Part shown: piece after piece, positions 1-7,394 of the stretch
How positions within the stretch are numbered: position 1 is the stretch's first letter
How the letters are laid out: the number at the start of each line of letters is the position of its first letter
Assembly (NCBI GenBank): GCA_028565635.1
Contig: JAOXYB010062823.1
Location: forward strand, 1 to 10,510
Source of the DNA: Phoronis ovalis
Taxonomy: Eukaryota; Phoronida; Phoronidae
Length of the DNA: 10,510 bases
Reading direction: 5' to 3'
Notes under the pieces: model-generated
Databases searched by the model: none
What the model was told of the DNA's origin: nothing
Seen by the model: the letters and a program-made list of their open reading frames with translations, nothing else
Position numbers and translations under genes: made by a program

Positions 1-25
1 CGGTTAAGTATTATATACTTAACCG
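1..25. repeat. Perfect inverted repeat (hairpin) at the left edge
   Basis: Two 11-nt arms, CGGTTAAGTAT (1-11) and ATACTTAACCG (15-25), are exact reverse complements around a 3-nt loop. The window begins exactly at the left arm, so the structure may extend further left. No other copy of the arm was found in the window. It could be the end or core of a small palindromic transposon, or chance in AT-rich DNA. Confidence 0.6.
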
Positions 26-85
26 CCGATGTGAAGATATACTAACAGTGTCTTAAGGGAATGTCGAATAGGTGACTAAGCTTGA

Positions 86-434
86 AAATTCGATCGAATT
101 CAGGCCGACCTGACGCGGGACCTGACTAGCGTGGACTCGAACCGTCAATCCTTACTCGCGTACCTGCTTCCTTTCATAGGTACACTTTTCCAATTTTCGC
201 ACTGAAGTTCCTGATGCTCGAACTGTCATTTCCGCATTATCGCGTAAGTTATCTAAACTCAAACAGATTTCCGAAAACCTGTCCTATGATTTAAACTTAC
301 ACGAGAAGCTAGCTGGAATTTTGGTAGGAAAACCAGAAAAAGTGTTCGTATGGTAGGAAACAGGTACTCGAGTACGGATTGGCGGTATTGTCCCAACAGT
401 GCATTCATTTCACGATGTAAAAAAAAAACAGATA
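86..434 (+). pseudogene. Possible decayed coding stretch, unidentified
   Basis: Two plus-strand frames look protein-like here. One is open from 86 to 202 (39 codons). A second is open from 180 to 353 (58 codons, no Met), meets TAG at 354-356, then stays open to 434. The switch at position 180 coincides with an acceptor-like tract, CTTCCTTTCATAG, ending at 179. The middle segment has Leu/Ile every 3-4 residues and many Lys/Ser/Glu, suggesting a helical or weakly coiled stretch. The first 250 bases also look richer in G+C than the sequence after them. I do not recognise a family. It could be an exon of a gene lying mostly to the left, a relic of a mobile element, or chance open frames. Confidence 0.2.
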
Positions 435-553
435 TAAAGCACCTATAAATGTTCACGGCAGTAACAGTAAGATAGTAACAAATGCATCAGTTAGTGAAAC
501 GATTTTGTATGTGTATTTAGCTAGAGAAATTGTGGTTAAATCCCGGGGGTTAA

Positions 554-724
554 ATTATACATAAAACGACAGATTCAGGATTTAGAGAAAAGGTTGCTAT
601 TCTCAATGATGACTTGCACATAATTCAACCCAGGACATTTCGAGAAAAGGTATCAACCCGTCGCTTAATCTATCCGCCGAAGAGGTTTGCTGCATACAGT
701 ATCATATGTTTAGGGTTAGCGTGA
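554..724 (+). other. ATG-less open stretch of 56 codons, unidentified
   Basis: One frame is open from just after a TAA at 551-553 to a TGA at 722-724. It contains the short repeat REKV twice (from two copies of a GAGAAAAGGT-like string near 584 and 641) and a basic segment. It has no start codon and no clear splice sites, and its length is near what chance allows, so it may be a relic or noise. The rest of 435-820 shows nothing I can identify. Confidence 0.12.
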
Positions 725-821
725 TGAGGTATTGTTATGACTGTCACCGTGTTGGTTAAAAATCTATGTTTAACAAAAACTAAGTATAGCTTTTTTAATC
801 TTCTTACCCAAATTGTATACG

Positions 822-1268
822 TTGTTTACAATCTCTAAACATAACTTAACATCAGCTGTGGTCAAAGTGTATCTACATTTAACAGACAACAACGTCTTTC
901 GTGTACACGTGTAGAAATATGATGAATTTCCATTTTTTACTCCAAATATATTTCTCCCGCCCGGAATATTTCTACATTTTAATTTTGTTTTGCTTGATTT
1001 CATATTTAGTCTATATATAATAAAACAATATAATTTACTTATCTTTGTTTACAATCTCTACACATAACTTAACATCAGCTGTGGTCAAAGTGTATCTACA
1101 TTTAACAGACAACAACGTCTTTCGTGTACACGTGTAGAAATATGATGAATTTCCATTTTTCACTCCAAATATATTTCTCCCGCCCGGAATATTTCTACAT
1201 TTTAATTTTTTTTTTGCTTGATTTCATAATTAGTCTATATATAATAAAACAATATAATTTACTTATCT
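822..1268. repeat. Tandem duplication, two 223-bp units
   Basis: Copy 1 (822-1044) and copy 2 (1045-1268) align end to end with a 223-bp offset. I see only about four differences: A/C near 838/1061, T/C in a T-run near 940, an extra T and G-to-T change in the T-tract near 985/1210, and T/A near 1006/1230. Each unit starts with TTGTTTACAATCTCTA, carries the palindrome CGTGTACACG, and contains an 11-bp inverted repeat (TGTAGAAATAT and ATATTTCTACA) with a loop of about 45 nt at 910-920/966-976 and 1133-1143/1189-1199. The near identity implies a recent duplication. The apparent reading frames inside it are by-products of the repeat. Confidence 0.93.
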
Positions 1269-1785
1269 ATAAATTGTGTTATATTATTATTTTTCGTGGA
1301 TATTCGTTTTTATGTTACTTCGGCTTTGATCTTTAATTTACATAGCGGTCTACATTGACGGATACAAACTAACATTTAAAAGATTATACTTTAACTCAAT
1401 GTGCCATTTTTGATGCATAGGTTGAATCTTAGAAATGTCATTGTATCAGCTTATCAACTTTTAAATGCCGTTATTGTTCTACACTGTCTCCATTTGTCAG
1501 AGTACGCCGGGGCATAATCCTGCTGTCACGTGTAATCAATTCAAATATCTATAAAGTACATTTTTTCGTTAGCATCATTCACTAACTGCATGATATCTTG
1601 CCCAGTATTATTATCTTTATCAATCCACTTTTGTCTTTGCTATTTTTGTATCTATTTCCATGATTGCAAGGTACATGCTCGGGTTACACCTGTAATGGAC
1701 TTTAATATTAAACAAAAAAAACTTTACAAGAGATCGTTTGACTTAAGATAACCCTTGGGTATTTAGATCTACATAAGTTGAAAAG
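1269..1785. other. Non-coding stretch, nothing identified
   Basis: AT-rich sequence with no open frame of note, no convincing splice-site pairs and no repeat that I could see on either strand. It lies between the tandem duplication and the distal candidate promoter. Confidence 0.6.
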
Positions 1786-1789
1786 CGCT

Positions 1790-1864
1790 TCAAGCAACGT
1801 CGCTTGACGTCACTCTTTTTCTTTCCTTTGGCACTTAAAAGGCGCCGTCTGTATTTTATTGCTC
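1790..1864 (+). promoter_or_regulatory. Candidate distal promoter with CRE and TATA-like box
   Basis: A perfect cAMP-response element palindrome, TGACGTCA, lies at 1805-1812 (the CREB/ATF target). It overlaps a short hairpin (TCAAGC 1790-1795 with GCTTGA 1802-1807). A TATA-like TTAAAAGG at 1835-1842 follows, then GGCGCC. A start site about 30 nt after the TATA-like box would fall near 1865, just before a short exon-like segment with a strong donor. Assigning it to the downstream DM gene is inference; it could serve an unseen transcript. Confidence 0.35.
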
Positions 1865-1899
1865 TGCGTTACCTGTTTGTACAGCAATGGCAGCATAAG
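1865..1899 (+). other. Candidate 5' non-coding exon with 3-codon upstream ORF
   Basis: The segment ends at a good splice donor, AAG|GTATGT, with GT at 1900-1901. It contains ATG GCA GCA TAA at 1887-1898, a minimal upstream reading frame that could damp translation of a downstream ORF. A plausible acceptor for it is the CTGACTGCAG ending at 3823, 24 nt before the DM gene start codon. The left boundary is a guess from the TATA-like box. No transcript evidence is available. Confidence 0.28.
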
Positions 1900-1901
1900 G
1901 T

Positions 1902-3265
1902 ATGTGTATGCGAAAATGTTATTTGCAAACGTTACTTAACTAAGTTAGAGTTTTACTAAAACATGATATTAATAAAATTGCGATGCAAGTTTATATGAAT
2001 CGGATATAAATCAAAGAAAGAAACAGCGCATTACACTATAATCTATATATGCAAACGTAAGAATAAATAATACACTGACGAAACGCGCGGCATTAACCAA
2101 CTAAACTGCCCATAAAAACAGATTTGAAACTGAAAGAAAAATAATTAAATGATTGAGAAATTCAACATAAACTTTGAAGTACATTTTAATAACAGGGCAT
2201 CGTTTTACAGAGTGTTTCACGTGAATTTGATATCTTATTTCGTTTTACGTCATCAGCGTCGGATATAAACTATAATTTTCATTGATTAAAGTTCAAAACT
2301 ACCTTGACATTTTTAATAAAGCCTCGGGCCATCCGGAGCCATTGTATTACTTTTTCGTTGTGGCAAAAATAATTACAGCATAACAACTGAAATACTATCA
2401 AATGCCTTATATTCACCTCTCTTTGTGGAAAGGTCTTTTTGTAATCGTGTTTTGATAATTTCCTTTTGTATAGTAAAAGGATGTATTCCCTTAAGGAACG
2501 TTGGATTATATTTTAACCGTATTAAATTTTAAAGAGATGTTTAAATAAAAACATAAAGTATGCCACTTGTTTCAAAGAACCCACAAACACATCAGCTGAT
2601 TCAGGGCAATTCCAATAATTAAGCTAGAAATCAGATTTGAGATGTTTTATTAGAAAGTGTGCTGTCATGTAAAAACTAGCGGAATTTCTCTACTGAAACG
2701 ATGTACCTTATGATCTGATTTTTAAACAAAAATATAATACGTACGTACCGTTCCCGAACAAAACAGGAATATCGAATACTAGTATATACACAGTTATGAT
2801 ATGGACACACAGAACACAGCGCGGAATTATAACGAAATAATATATACTACGTAATCATCAGGCAATTAAAAAACTATACACATATTAAATTATTTACGGT
2901 ATGTGCCATACAAACATAGGACATAGGATTGCTGATACACACAGCAAGCTTCTTATTGGGTTTAGCATCTTTTTGTTGTATTTCAACTAAATTTCAATGC
3001 TGATCGATGTACATCAGTTGGGATTTGTCACATAAGCACGACAGTGTAGGTGTAATTCATGAGGGTAAGGTATTAAAGTCAAAAGATTAAAGGTCAATTT
3101 CGTTTGTTTAATACTAAGATTTTTTATGTCTCCTAGTTTAAATGTTCCAAAATACACAACTTAAAAGTGTTTTATTATCTATTAGCTGTTAAATAAGCAA
3201 CATGATCCATCAATGGTAAAAAGTTGCGTTTAGAAAAAAACAGTACCAAGTAAATCGCTCGATGT
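1902..3265. other. Long non-coding stretch upstream of the DM gene
   Basis: No supported gene on either strand. Small features include the 10-bp palindrome ATACTAGTAT near 2777, a GC-richer island around 2320-2345 (CCTCGGGCCATCCGGAGCC) in otherwise AT-rich DNA, and an AAAGGTCA nuclear-receptor half-site at 3089-3096 followed by a forkhead-like TTTGTTTAA. Such short motifs occur by chance at this density, so I do not claim them as functional sites. Confidence 0.5.
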
Positions 3266-3278
3266 GACATGTGATCTT

Positions 3279-3449
3279 ATTGGACAATCGGGTGAATTTC
3301 TTTTGGCCTATCATAATCCTCATAACCATTATGAGAAAGTCTCAAAATTGTAGCATTCTGATCTTGCTTTTAATTCTATCCAAAACAGCAATCCTAGCTT
3401 TTCAAAGGCTATATAAGTTTAGTCTCAGGCACTGTGATCTGTAGTTCAG
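3279..3449 (+). promoter_or_regulatory. Candidate proximal promoter and first UTR exon of the DM gene
   Basis: A strong TATA box, TATATAAG at 3410-3417, is preceded by an inverted CCAAT box (ATTGG, 3279-3283). Transcription would start near 3440, about 400 nt upstream of the ATG at 3848. Immediately after the expected start is a good donor, CAG|GTTAGT (GT at 3450-3451), and an acceptor-like CTATTTTACAG ends at 3541, so a 92-nt UTR intron is possible. Spacing, strand and distance fit the DM gene, but the motif evidence alone is modest. Confidence 0.4.
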
Positions 3450-3847
3450 GTTAGTTAGAAAAGCATCAGAATAAATTGTGTTTTGTATTGTCTAATCTGT
3501 ATAGCTAAAGCTAGTTGTAGACGAATCAATCTATTTTACAGGTATTGTATAGATGTACCAATAATTATTGAACATTTAATGCGATTAGTCGAGGTTAAGC
3601 TACAAGTTTGTACAATATGATACAATTACAAGTGATCTATTGCAATATTTTATGTAAACTCTACAGAGAATCAAATGTTACCTTCCTTTTTTTTCACGAA
3701 CTAGATGTTCGAGATTAGTTTCGAGATTAACGGTGTTTGGTATAACTATGCATTTGCTAAACTTTGAATCTTATCACGTAATTTGCAATTGTAGGGAAAT
3801 TGAAGTGGTAATTCTGACTGCAGAAAAAATTAGTATTCGTTCCAAGA

Positions 3848-4021
3848 ATGAAGACGATGGATAAAATTAATGACAAAAAGGTTCCAAAGTGTACACGATG
3901 TAGAAACCATGGGAATATGGCACAGATGTTAAAAGGACATAAGAAACAATGTCCATTTAAAAACTGTATGTGTCAGAAATGTATACTGGGTGTCCACAGG
4001 CAGATACTGAATCAAAAACAG
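3848..4021 (+). CDS. DM gene exon 1: zinc module of the DM domain
   Basis: This exon has 58 codons ending in phase 0 at the donor CAG|GTACTG. It begins with a Lys/Asp-rich leader of about 12 residues, then PKCTRCRNHG, LKGHKKQC, NCMCQKC and the start of the recognition helix (HRQILNQKQ). Reading on past the donor gives only Val-Leu before a TAA, so splicing is required to complete the DM domain. The zinc loop between His21 and His31 has nine residues, whereas Dsx and vertebrate DMRT1 have eight. Confidence 0.9.
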
Positions 4022-7000
4022 GTACTGTAATATTCAAATATAGCTCTTGTTACTTGTACTTGTTTCCTTCTTCAGTATATTGCCAAGACTAGAATTTCGT
4101 TTTTTTATACGAACTGGAAGAACATGTGTTATGTAATATGTGTTTATTTTGTCATCGTAATAAAATGGGTGAAATATAAGTTTATCTTATTTAATACATT
4201 GTATAGTAATATACCCTAGATTTTTAATTGACCAACTTCTTCATATTAATTAGCAAAAAATTATAATAAAAGCAAACTTAGCATGGCATACACTTTCACT
4301 AAAATGTGATCAACTGTAGTATTTAAAAATTTAATAGCGAATAGTGAATTTTAACTTTGCTTTAATTCCATGTTATTCAATTGCAATATATTTGAAAATA
4401 AACAAGTGAGGAAAAATGAAGGGCATAAGAGATAAAACATTGCACTGGAGGTTTCAAATGTGTTTTAACATATTGTTTTCAAAGAAATAGTATATCAACA
4501 GATGATGTGTACATTGTAACAATATACCGATACATTGTAACAGGTTCGACACTGGTAAAAGGTAAAACTCTTCTAGTAATTACAAATAGTAGCTAGATGG
4601 GGTCGTGTTTTCACTTAAGCTGCAGCTTTTTACTGTTTAATTGTTGCTAGACTAGCATTAACGTTCCTTTCATGAGATTAAAAAACACATCAATATTAAC
4701 CTACTTAAAAACCTGGTTTCCTGGTTTAACAATACAGTACGGTGTTTGTATTTTGAAATGTATTTTTTTCTCTCGCGAGTTTGCAAGTGTATTAGGTTGA
4801 TATTACGACCTTCACAGAATACTACTTTGAATTTGTTTGATGTACAATTAGACTCTTCCAATCTCTTCCATTTCTCTTTAAAATCTGTTGGTTGACAATA
4901 AAAATTCAATCAGTTAAATTGATAGGTTGTTGACAACAAAAATTCAGTTTGTTAAACCCACTACATCTGTAGCTGGTATTAATAAAGGTTATAAGTTAAC
5001 TTTCAAACCCTCATTATTTGCATTTTAGCACCGAAACATTACGAATAACAACATGAGCAAAACGTGATCAATTTAGTTCAATGTAAATGCTACAACATCG
5101 CGAAAGCTGCCGTTAAGATTTCTTAAGGAAAATAATGAAATTTCGTGGTAAAACAGTAACCTGGACAGATCATTAAAGAATGAGTAATTAAAAATGTTTT
5201 TAAGAGGCTATTTAATGTAGTAGATACGAAATTTGTAAAATGTAATCAGTTTGAATAGCGATATTCGGCAATGAGTTTGACTCTGCGTGCAATAGAGTAT
5301 AAGTGATTTATATTATCATAGAATTTTGAACTTGTAACACTGTACTTTACTTATCATATTCAGATATGTGCAAAAAAGTACAAATGTACTGTAAGTTTTG
5401 ATAAGATATCAATGTTTGGTCTTCCAAAAATAACACAACATTTTATTTAATTACACTTACACGTCAAAAAGTTGAAATGTATCCAATACTCTCTAAAGTT
5501 CGTGCGAAAGAGATTTATGGAAAATGATTTTTTAAATTAACAGCTGGATATTAGAAACTGCATTATTAATGCAACGTAACTACACAAGTGTTTCTCTTTG
5601 CCATATCATTATTTAGACACTTTTGTACTAAAATTACAATATTATACTAGACCTATGGGGTGTTTTATTAATACTTTATTAATTTCTTCATACCCTTTCC
5701 ACTGGTACACAGTGCAATTTTTTTTTTGTAATCTGCCTATTGAAGTATAAACGAAAACAATGTACGCTGTGCAATTGGTAACTGATTTAGAAATAATGCG
5801 TCATGCTATAATGTACGACTGCAGGACACCTGGCGATTAAATAGGGTACTAAAGAAATTTGTATCGGCAAATAATTTTGACTGCAAATTATTATTAGTCT
5901 GATATAAATGAGCAACTATTTTTTAAACTGTGTGTTTGTGTTTTCAGACTGCGCTAAAGAATCAACCTGATGGTAAGTGTTTACTTGTACAATACATCAA
6001 GATTGAGATTATATTTTGTAATAAGTATACCTGGCTTTTAATAACTGGCTGAACAATTGTTTCATTATCGGGTTTATATTTCGTGATAGACAAGAATTGT
6101 TAGCAAAAATATGTAATTGTACATTTCGATGGAGTCTTGTCATCGTAAAACAACAGTAAATACATAATGTGTTTTATATTTGTAGCTTCAAATACTGTGT
6201 CTCCTCCTGTCTTTCCTATACCTGCTGTGTCTCCCGTCTTGCCGATTATGAGTACCTGTAGCGGTCTTATTCCCAGCTCTGTCAGCAATGTCGGGATGGG
6301 TGCTAATGTTGGCATAGCACCATATTACTCTGTAAGCTCAGACTATTCTTTTGAATTTCGGGGTGACACGGGGGAGTAGGATATACTATAGATCGGGAAT
6401 CACAATAAATTAAAACAAAATTAGGTTAAATATCGAAAAGTAAAATATCTCCAATTTTAGATGATTGCTTGGAAAGCGCATTCATTGTGTAGATGATAAG
6501 AACTAGAATGCGTAAAATATTTCGTCAAATCTTACGCTTCTATAGCTTCTGTTGACAGACTAACTTTTATCGATATATCACTGCTGAGAACATAGGATGT
6601 TTAATACATAGAAATCTCATGATGAGATATTCAGGGGAATTATGTTAATGCTAGTAATAAATAGAGTAAGTGCATTACTGTTATACTTGAAGTTATATTA
6701 CGTCAGGTATCTATAACAACAACATTTTTTGTAGTGATTCTTCAGCTTCACTAACTTTATCAATACAAAATAAATTAAAAGTATTATTTTATTACACAGG
6801 GATTGGTGCAGAATCCAGCTCCCACGTATATAGATGACACGCCTCATACCCAACGACTGACTGATCATCTCAGTCGACAACAAGGTACTTTAATGTATTA
6901 TCCATTTTAAAAATGTTCTTTTTATATCCACAAATTTCAGGTTGGACTTCTGGTCTTGTCACGTGTCAACAGTATACTCTCTATAACCCTACTGGTCTTC

Positions 7001-7394
7001 GAGATGAAACAATAAACTTACTGAATGCTACAATTATTGTAAATAAATTGATCGGCAGATATGTCTATATAAACAGAAACTGATTTTAATAGAAGTTACT
7101 TGACGATGGCTTTACTTCCTGAATAATCGTTTCATCTTTTCCAGAATACGTACTGTAAAATTATCTTTTACTGTATTATTTTCTAGTTCTGGATATGGCT
7201 TTGGTCAGAGTGTGTGTTTTAAATAACAAATAAAAAATCTTAACGTTTTCCTTGCTCGGATGAAATTGTAAAAAAACATGTAAGTTTAAAAAAAAATGTT
7301 TTCTTTGGAAACTATGCAAATATTTAATTTGTAATTCATTGCAGGTTCCATGACTTCGACTTCGACTCCTTATTACCGCTATCTACCAATGTAG
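3848..7394 (+). CDS. DM-domain (doublesex/mab-3-related) transcription factor, five coding exons
   Basis: This gene encodes a nuclear DNA-binding protein of the Dsx/Mab-3/DMRT family, which controls sexual and gonadal differentiation across animals. My model joins 3848-4021, 5948-5972, 6186-6331, 6800-6884 and 7345-7394, all GT-AG with compatible phases, giving about 159 residues. Residues 14-64 form the DM domain. Its zinc ligands are Cys15, Cys18, His21, His31, Cys35, Cys40, Cys42 and Cys45, followed by a basic recognition tail (HRQILNQKQTALKNQ) that spans the first intron. Residues 67-115 are Pro/Ser/Val-rich without a known domain, and no DMA domain is visible. The ATG at 3848 has A at -3; an in-frame stop lies at 3815-3817, before the likely acceptor at 3823. 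The short length and divergent domain suggest a fast-evolving Dmrt1-like gene of the bivalve type, but orthology needs a tree. Confidence 0.82.
4510..4542. promoter_or_regulatory. Paired DM-protein-like binding motifs (direct repeat)
   Basis: TACATTGTAACA occurs at 4510-4521 and again at 4531-4542, 21 bp apart (two helical turns). The second copy in context, GATACATTGTAAC, fits the reverse complement of the Dsx consensus (core AC-A-T-T-GT with flanking G and C) and is close to the DMRT1 site GATACATTGTTGC. The first lacks the flanking purine. Placement in intron 1 of a DM gene makes autoregulation plausible but unproven. Confidence 0.3.
4891..4956. repeat. Imperfect 38-bp tandem repeat in intron 1
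   Basis: GTTGACAATAAAAATTCA at 4891-4908 recurs as GTTGACAACAAAAATTCA at 4929-4946. The match extends over 28 positions (4891-4918 versus 4929-4956) with about four mismatches. It is too short and diverged to assign to an element family. Confidence 0.6.
5948..5972 (+). CDS. DM gene exon 2: microexon finishing the DM domain tail
   Basis: This is a 25-nt exon between TTTTCAG and a consensus donor G|GTAAGT (GT at 5973). It enters in phase 0 and leaves in phase 1. It encodes TALKNQPD plus one base. Joined to exon 1 it gives QKQTALKNQ, which lines up with the QTALRR-type end of the Dsx recognition helix, so this tiny exon is supported by homology as well as splice sites. Confidence 0.78.
6186..6331 (+). 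CDS. DM gene exon 3: Pro/Ser/Val-rich linker
   Basis: The acceptor is TTTTATATTTGTAG ending at 6185 and the donor TCT|GTAAGC has its GT at 6332. Entering in phase 1, the exon completes one Ala codon and then encodes 48 residues ending in APYYS, leaving in phase 0. The segment is low-complexity (Val-Ser-Pro, Gly-Met-Gly, Ser-rich) with no known domain, consistent with a flexible or activation region. Confidence 0.72.
6186..6379 (+). CDS. Alternative terminal version of exon 3 (read-through isoform)
   Basis: If the donor at 6332 is not used, the frame continues for 15 codons (VSSDYSFEFRGDTGE) to TAG at 6377-6379. A canonical AATAAA follows at 6404-6409, 24 nt after the stop. This would give a short protein of about 130 residues ending by intronic polyadenylation. 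The proximity of the signal supports it, but AATAAA is common in AT-rich introns. Confidence 0.4.
6404..6409 (+). terminator. Candidate intronic poly(A) signal after exon 3
   Basis: AATAAA lies 24 nt beyond the read-through stop at 6379, with an A-rich stretch following. It would end the short isoform. Confidence 0.35.
6800..6884 (+). CDS. DM gene exon 4
   Basis: The acceptor TTATTACACAG ends at 6799 and the donor CAAG|GTACTT has its GT at 6885. It enters in phase 0 and is open across all 28 codons (GLVQNPAPTYIDDTPH... ending in SRQQ), leaving one base (phase 1). An acidic/His-rich hydrophilic segment follows a Gln/Asn/Pro stretch, with no known domain. The open minus-strand frame opposite this exon is a shadow. 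Phase 1 fits both candidate downstream exons, at 6941 and 7345. Confidence 0.68.
6941..7083 (+). CDS. Alternative terminal exon 5 of the DM gene
   Basis: A strong acceptor (CCACAAATTTCAG, AG at 6939-6940) opens an exon that continues exon 4 in phase 1 for 47 residues (GWTSGLVTCQQYTLYN...) to TGA at 7081-7083, giving a protein of about 190 residues. AATAAA at 7229-7234, followed by T-rich sequence, could end the message. Caveats: the intron between 6885 and 6940 would be only 56 nt, unusually short. A weak internal donor (ATT|GTAAAT, 7039) would put exon 6 out of frame, so a terminal role is more likely than an internal one. Confidence 0.4.
7229..7234 (+). terminator. Candidate poly(A) signal for exon 5 isoform
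   Basis: AATAAA about 145 nt after the exon 5 stop, followed by a T/C-rich stretch. It would form a terminal exon from 6941 to about 7250. Confidence 0.35.
7345..7394 (+). CDS. DM gene exon 6: C-terminal coding exon
   Basis: The acceptor TTCATTGCAG ends at 7344. Joined to exon 4 in phase 1 it encodes G-SMTSTSTPYYRYLPM and stops at TAG 7392-7394. The stop is the last three bases of the exon, directly abutting a perfect donor, TAG|GTAAGT. Since the stop is at the junction with a UTR exon, nonsense-mediated decay would not be expected. In another phase the exon is also open and would run to a TAG in exon 7, but no upstream exon supplies that phase. Confidence 0.65.

Larger units (their letters stand above)
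4022..5947 (+). other. DM gene intron 1 (1,926 bp), no gene inside
   Basis: GT-AG bounded, with an excellent acceptor tract (TGTGTTTGTGTTTTCAG) at its 3' end. It is AT-rich and non-coding on both strands. It contains four ACATTGT/ACAATGT cores (4196, 4511, 4532, 5757) resembling DM-protein binding sites, a 12-bp direct repeat near 4510-4542 and an imperfect 38-bp tandem repeat near 4891-4956. I saw no transposon ends or further exons. Confidence 0.75.

Noticed and set aside
87-100. 14-bp perfect palindrome AATTCGATCGAATT
   Set aside because: Short palindrome without symmetry beyond it or a second copy; no factor or element is implied.
133-143. Minus-strand GGTTCGAGTCC, a perfect tRNA/SINE B-box
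   Set aside because: The flanks pair for only two bases of a T-stem, no A-box or acceptor stem fits at the right distance, and no poly(A)-tailed SINE body is visible.
711-717. TTAGGGT telomere-like string
   Set aside because: A single copy, with no array.
770-1003. Minus-strand open frame of 77 codons
   Set aside because: It falls in the first repeat unit, with composition driven by the repeat; no domain or promoter.
1124-1336. Plus-strand open frame of 70 codons
   Set aside because: It lies mostly inside the second tandem-repeat unit, is rich in Phe/Tyr/Ile from AT-rich codons, and resembles no protein family.
4670-4909. Minus-strand open frame of 79 codons in intron 1
   Set aside because: No homology recognised, no promoter or splice sites supporting it, and length within chance range for the region.
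6100-6315. Minus-strand open frame of 71 codons opposite DM exon 3
   Set aside because: Shadow of the plus-strand exon; its repetitive Gly/Thr/Ile string mirrors the Pro/Val/Ser-rich coding strand.
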